From assembly GCA_900545185.1 (NCBI GenBank), contig UQYH01000052.1, positions 1-15,886 of the forward strand: a DNA stretch of 15,886 bases, in the 5' to 3' direction. Shown here one piece after another: positions 12,822 to 15,886 of this stretch. The position numbers and the translations under genes are program-made. Source of the DNA: an uncultured Eubacteriales bacterium. GTDB taxonomy: Bacteria > Bacillota > Clostridia > UBA1381 > UBA9506. Position 1 is the stretch's first letter; every line of letters starts with the position of its first letter. The notes beneath the pieces were generated by a model. That model was not told the DNA's origin, searched no databases, and was given only the letters and a program-made list of their open reading frames with translations.

Positions 12822-14657
12822 GTGAATAATTCAGTAATAACACTTATTATTATGGGAGCGGTTATGTTTGCGGTTATAGGGATACTGACAGTGGTATCAA
12901 ATATATACAGCCTAAATAATATAAAGAACAAAAGAGTCGGACACGGACAGCACGGTAACGCCCGATTTGCCACCGAGAAGGAGGTTAAAAAGATATACAG
13001 GCTCGTACCCTATGAGCCGAAAAGATGGCGAAATACGCAAGGTAACGGCGAGCTACCGCAGGGAACGGTGGTCGGTATGCGAAAGCACGGCGGCAAGCTG
13101 TGTGCGGTTGTTGATCCCGGCGATGTTCATACAATGATGATAGGTGCAGCAGGTGTCGGTAAAACTGCGTGCTTTTTATATCCAAACCTCGAATATGCGT
13201 GTGCAAGCGGAATGAGCTTTCTTTCAACCGATACCAAAGGCGACCTCGCAAGAAACTACGGCAATGTATGCAAGCAATACGGATATAATGTTGCGGTTAT
13301 AGATTTGAGAAATCCGGTGCAGAGCGACACATTCAATATGCTTTCTATGGTGAATAAATATATGGACGCATACCGTGAAACAAGAGAGCTTTCCGATAAA
13401 GCAAAGGCAGAAAAGTATGCCAAGATAACGGCTAAAACTATCATATATTCCGGTGAAGGCGATGCGTCAAGCTATGGGCAAAACGCCTTTTTCTATGATG
13501 CTGCGGAAGGACTTTTAACATCGGTTATTCTTCTTGTTGCCGAATACTGCGAGCCTGCGGAGCGGCATATTATATCCGTATTTAAAATGATACAGGATTT
13601 GCTTGCACCGGGTAATTCCGATCCTAAAGCCAAGCAGAAAATGACGCAGTTTCAGGTGCTGATGGCAAAACTGCCGGATACACATAAGGCAAAATGGTTT
13701 GCAGGAGCGGCGCTTAACACATCGGAGCAGGCGATGCAGTCGGTTCTGTCAACCGCACTTTCGAGGCTGAACGCATTCCTCGATTCCGAAATGGAACAGA
13801 TACTGTGCTTTGATACGGCGATAGATGCGGAGAAGTTTTGTAATACAAAATCAGCTCTTTTTCTTATCATGCCGGAGGAGGACAATACAAAATATTTTCT
13901 GATATCGCTTATTGTTCAGCAGCTCTACCGTGAAATGCTCGCAATCGCTGATGAAACAAACGGAAAACTTAAAAACAGAGTTATGTTTTATCTTGACGAA
14001 ATCGGTACAATTCCGAAAATAGATTCTGCTGAAATGATGTTCTCGGCAGGTCGTTCCAGACGAATCAGCATTGTTGCAATCATACAGAGTAAGGCCCAGC
14101 TTGAAAAGAACTATGGCAAGGAAGGTGCGGAAATCATATGGGATAACTGCCAGCTCACCGTGTTCGGTGGCTTCGCACCGAACTCTGAAACGGCGGAGGT
14201 TATGAGCAAAAACCTCGGCGAACAAACAATTCTTTCGGGCTCGATAACGCAGTCAAAGAATGACGGCTCAAGGAGTCTTCAAATGATGTCAAGACCGCTG
14301 ATGACCGTAGATGAACTTAAAACTCTGCCGAGGTTTCACTTTATTATAACCAAAACAGGCTGCCACCCAATGAGAACAAAGCTCGATTTGTTTTTCAAAT
14401 GGGGCATTGAACTTAACAGCGAATATATCGTGGAAAAGAAAGAGGTTAAAACTGTTCATTATGCCGGAAAAGACGGACTTATGAGAGAAATTGAACGCAG
14501 AGAGGGCATTATACACAGGGATACTCCGAGCAGTGCGGTGTCAGGGCGGGCAGCGGGCGGAACGGCTCATACACCGATAACGGAAAGAGATGTTATGCAG
14601 CAGTTGAAAGGGGGCTATGAGGTAGATGAAATCAAACACAAAGCAAGATCGGGTTAA
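12822..14657 (+). CDS. VirD4/TraG-type coupling ATPase (T4CP)
   Basis: Coupling proteins are membrane-anchored hexameric ATPases that bring the relaxase-DNA complex to a type IV secretion channel. I start at GTG 12822, 7 nt after AAGGGAGA (12807-12814), giving 611 aa; the in-frame GTG at 12804 has no ribosome site. One membrane segment is visible (about 5-28); many Firmicutes VirD4 proteins have two. Walker A GAAGVGKT is at 108-115, DTKGDLARNYG at 137-147, Walker B FYLDEIG at 389-395, and the sensor-like SAGRSRRISIVAIIQS at 408-423. It follows the primase gene by 14 nt and overlaps the next gene by 32 nt. No VirB4 or other channel gene is visible, so it probably docks DNA to a helper system or to genes beyond the window. 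Confidence 0.92.
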   Translation: MNNSVITLIIMGAVMFAVIGILTVVSNIYSLNNIKNKRVGHGQHGNARFATEKEVKKIYRLVPYEPKRWRNTQGNGELPQGTVVGMRKHGGKLCAVVDPGDVHTMMIGAAGVGKTACFLYPNLEYACASGMSFLSTDTKGDLARNYGNVCKQYGYNVAVIDLRNPVQSDTFNMLSMVNKYMDAYRETRELSDKAKAEKYAKITAKTIIYSGEGDASSYGQNAFFYDAAEGLLTSVILLVAEYCEPAERHIISVFKMIQDLLAPGNSDPKAKQKMTQFQVLMAKLPDTHKAKWFAGAALNTSEQAMQSVLSTALSRLNAFLDSEMEQILCFDTAIDAEKFCNTKSALFLIMPEEDNTKYFLISLIVQQLYREMLAIADETNGKLKNRVMFYLDEIGTIPKIDSAEMMFSAGRSRRISIVAIIQSKAQLEKNYGKEGAEIIWDNCQLTVFGGFAPNSETAEVMSKNLGEQTILSGSITQSKNDGSRSLQMMSRPLMTVDELKTLPRFHFIITKTGCHPMRTKLDLFFKWGIELNSEYIVEKKEVKTVHYAGKDGLMREIERREGIIHRDTPSSAVSGRAAGGTAHTPITERDVMQQLKGGYEVDEIKHKARSG

Positions 14658-14898
14658 GGAATTGTACCTTGCAGACCTGCCTCCGAGAGCCTGCAGTGTG
14701 TATTACTATCTGTTTCATAAATGCTATAACAAGGATTCGTGTTTCCCTTCCATATCGACAATCTGCAAAGAAACAAAATTGTCAAGAAGTACGGTCAAAA
14801 GAGCAATCCGTGATTTGGAGATGGCAGGATTTATCGGCAAAGAGCAAAGATACAGACCAAACGGCGGCAACAGCAGTAATTTATATTATCTAAGCTAA
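14626..14898 (+). CDS. Small helix-turn-helix protein (HTH_36-like)
   Basis: A 90-residue DNA-binding protein. Residues 20-70 (LPPRACSVYYYLF to RDLEMAGFIG) form a winged-helix-like helix-turn-helix, with recognition helix near SRSTVKRAIRDLE (53-65). The PSISTICKETKLS stretch and following motif match the HTH_36 family found in replication initiators and small regulators. The start at ATG 14626 lies inside the 3' end of the coupling-protein gene (32-nt overlap). AAAGGGGG (14607-14614) is the nearest ribosome-like site, with slightly long spacing. It may regulate the mobilization operon or act in element replication; its size and single domain favour a regulator. A large hairpin begins directly after its stop codon. 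Confidence 0.8.
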   Translation: MKSNTKQDRVKELYLADLPPRACSVYYYLFHKCYNKDSCFPSISTICKETKLSRSTVKRAIRDLEMAGFIGKEQRYRPNGGNSSNLYYLS

Positions 14899-14972
14899 AA
14901 TATTATGTTGAGCAGAAATAGACAACGCCTTATAATACTTGATTTGTCTATTTTCTTTCTCAACATAATATT
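14899..14972. repeat. 74-nt two-part hairpin between HTH gene and recombinase
   Basis: AATATTATGTTGAG (14899-14912) pairs perfectly over 14 bp with CTCAACATAATATT (14959-14972). Inside, AAATAGACAA (14916-14925) pairs over 10 bp with TTGTCTATTT (14944-14953), leaving an 18-nt loop. It begins right at the end of the HTH gene's stop codon. There is no T-run after the right arm; a TATAAT box (14974-14979) starts one base past it. It may terminate the mobilization operon, control the recombinase promoter, or be a recombination or folded-DNA end site. Confidence 0.75.
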
Positions 14973-14973
14973 A

Positions 14974-14979
14974 TATAAT
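14974..14979 (+). promoter_or_regulatory. Possible -10 box of the recombinase gene
   Basis: A perfect TATAAT lies 50 bp before the GTG start of the recombinase and just past the right arm of the 74-nt hairpin. At 17-bp spacing the -35 would be TTTTCT (14951-14956), a poor match located inside the hairpin arm. The promoter would therefore be weak or activator-dependent, and it would be affected if the inverted repeat is bound or extruded. Confidence 0.4.
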
Positions 14980-15028
14980 ACCCTCAAGCATTATTGCTAA
15001 ATTAATAATACAAGTAGGAGGGTTTTCT

Positions 15029-15886
15029 GTGAAAACACAAAAATTAAATTTATCAGTATTAATTGTTGCTGCATTGGATGAATGCACCAAAATGGAGTAT
15101 GGGCCAGATACAATCGCTAACTGTAGCGATACATGGACAGCATTTGAGCGTTTTTGTAATATGCATAACAAAACATTCTACGAGGAACAAATGGCGGCGG
15201 AATTTCTGCATAATTTGTTTGATTTCCCGAATAATAGGCCAAAAAGCAAAATGGCAAGTTCAATAATTCGTTCTATGCGTATGTTAGGGGATTACAACAC
15301 TTTTGGACGTTTTTTGTCATCTAAAAATGACCATATATGGGTTACAACAGATGATTTTCAAATAGCCATTTCCAATTATATTGATAGATGCAAACAACGA
15401 AACAATACTGATGAAACAATACAGCGTTCGTTGTGGTCATTATATCGTATCACCGAACATCTTGTAAAAAATGGGGTGACAAAATGTAAAGATATTACAC
15501 CTGAATTGGTTTCTGATTATGTTGCCTCTTTGATAAGATATACAAAGAAAAGTATGCAAAGAGAGGTTGGCATTTTAAAAACATTTCTACATCTTATCTA
15601 CTTGAATGACCAAATTGATCAAGATTTATCTCTAATTATACCCCGACTGTACCACCCGAATAAAGAATTGCCTAATAAGGTATGGTCCCCGGAAAACATA
15701 GAAAACATTTTATCCACTGTAGAAAGAAATAGCCCTGTCGGTAAACGTGATTACTGTATTTTACTTATCGCCGCAAGGTATGGGATTCGTACAGAGGATA
15801 TACAGGAACTAAATTTAAGTAATATAAACTGGGAAAATAGTTTTATAGAATTTGTTCAACATAAAACCAAAAACCCAGTAAAATTA
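15029..15886 (+). CDS. Tyrosine recombinase/integrase, cut by the window edge
   Basis: This open frame starts at GTG 15029, 6 nt after TAGGAGGG (15015-15022), and runs without stop for 286 codons to the edge. Residues 1-100 are an N-terminal part with no named match. Residues about 105-205 look like a SAM-like core-binding domain (DDFQIAISNYIDR to LKTFLHLIYL). The catalytic domain starts near 218. It shows the first catalytic arginine R254 in AARYGIRTEDIQEL and the lysine K279 in VQHKTKNPVKL, both typical of tyrosine recombinases. The remaining HxxR, H and Tyr motifs should lie beyond the window. The long N-terminus recalls recombinases encoded in tandem sets (Tn554 or RIT type), which I cannot confirm. 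It could integrate this element or mark a nested one. Confidence 0.85.
   Translation, partial: MKTQKLNLSVLIVAALDECTKMEYGPDTIANCSDTWTAFERFCNMHNKTFYEEQMAAEFLHNLFDFPNNRPKSKMASSIIRSMRMLGDYNTFGRFLSSKNDHIWVTTDDFQIAISNYIDRCKQRNNTDETIQRSLWSLYRITEHLVKNGVTKCKDITPELVSDYVASLIRYTKKSMQREVGILKTFLHLIYLNDQIDQDLSLIIPRLYHPNKELPNKVWSPENIENILSTVERNSPVGKRDYCILLIAARYGIRTEDIQELNLSNINWENSFIEFVQHKTKNPVKL

Larger units (their letters stand above)
8104..15886. mobile_element. Integrative mobilizable or conjugative element, partial
   Basis: From just past the tRNA to the window edge, the gene content changes from central metabolism to mobilization: a relaxosome protein, a MobP3-type relaxase, a primase-like protein, a coupling ATPase and a tyrosine recombinase. 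Composition also shifts to more A+T, with frequent ATA and AGA codons unlike the pyr and acn genes. A tRNA 3' end is a common integration point. The right boundary and any secretion-channel genes lie outside the window, so I cannot separate a mobilizable element from the mobilization half of a conjugative one. The exact left boundary is also unsettled (between about 8085 and 8300). Confidence 0.75.

Noticed and set aside
14897..14972. Insertion-sequence or MITE call for the 74-nt inverted repeat
   Set aside because: No target-site duplication could be seen flanking it and no second copy exists in the window, so it is reported only as a hairpin.

Overview
The window comes from a low-to-mid GC Gram-positive bacterium, most likely a gut-type Clostridia (Oscillospirales-like). 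The support is the strong AGGAGG-type ribosome sites, a PyrR attenuator, a type 2 PyrF, an Aquifex-type short aconitase, a Rex repressor and a mobile module typical of gut Firmicutes. It splits into a chromosomal core (1 to about 8103) and an accessory region (about 8104 to 15886). The accessory region is richer in A+T and uses many more AGA and ATA codons.

Core, part 1 (1-4074). Two perfect intergenic palindromes (25-49, 92-112) precede a sigma-A promoter (181-209) and a complete PyrR-controlled leader. In that leader a PyrR-binding hairpin, an antiterminator and a terminator share bases. They control pyrR-pyrB-pyrC-pyrF, which are tightly packed with overlaps of 4 and 17 nt and a gap of 15 nt. 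The operon covers aspartate transcarbamylation, dihydroorotate formation and OMP decarboxylation. carAB, pyrK, pyrD and pyrE are not here.

Core, part 2 (4075-8103). A near-consensus promoter (4113-4141) drives aconitase, an isocitrate dehydrogenase-family enzyme and the NADH sensor Rex. This is the oxidative citrate to 2-oxoglutarate branch, apparently transcribed together with a redox repressor. A weak terminator and tRNA-Arg(CCG), with its CCA encoded, close the core.

Accessory region (8104-15886, continuing beyond the window). The gene-free stretch 8104-8413 holds a long dyad that shares bases with a terminator, three copies of an AGATGCA motif, a tRNA T-arm-like remnant on the minus strand, and a second terminator just ahead of the first gene. 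Four small genes follow: an unknown protein, a small acidic SDGWGEGFEQ protein, an LPD28-like protein and a DUF6103-like protein. Next come a hairpin and repeat region that is a good candidate oriT, a ribbon-helix-helix relaxosome-like protein, a MobP3-type relaxase, a TOPRIM/DUF3991 primase-like protein, a VirD4-type coupling ATPase with one visible membrane segment, and a small helix-turn-helix protein. The window ends in a tyrosine recombinase cut by the edge, preceded by a 74-nt two-part hairpin. The content fits an integrative mobilizable element (or the mobilization half of a larger conjugative element). It would nick and unwind its own DNA and dock it to a secretion channel; no channel genes are visible here.

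No CRISPR array, antiviral defence system, toxin-antitoxin pair or insertion-sequence transposase was recognised. The least explained parts are the junction DNA beyond the tRNA, the small pre-oriT genes, and the hairpin abutting the recombinase.
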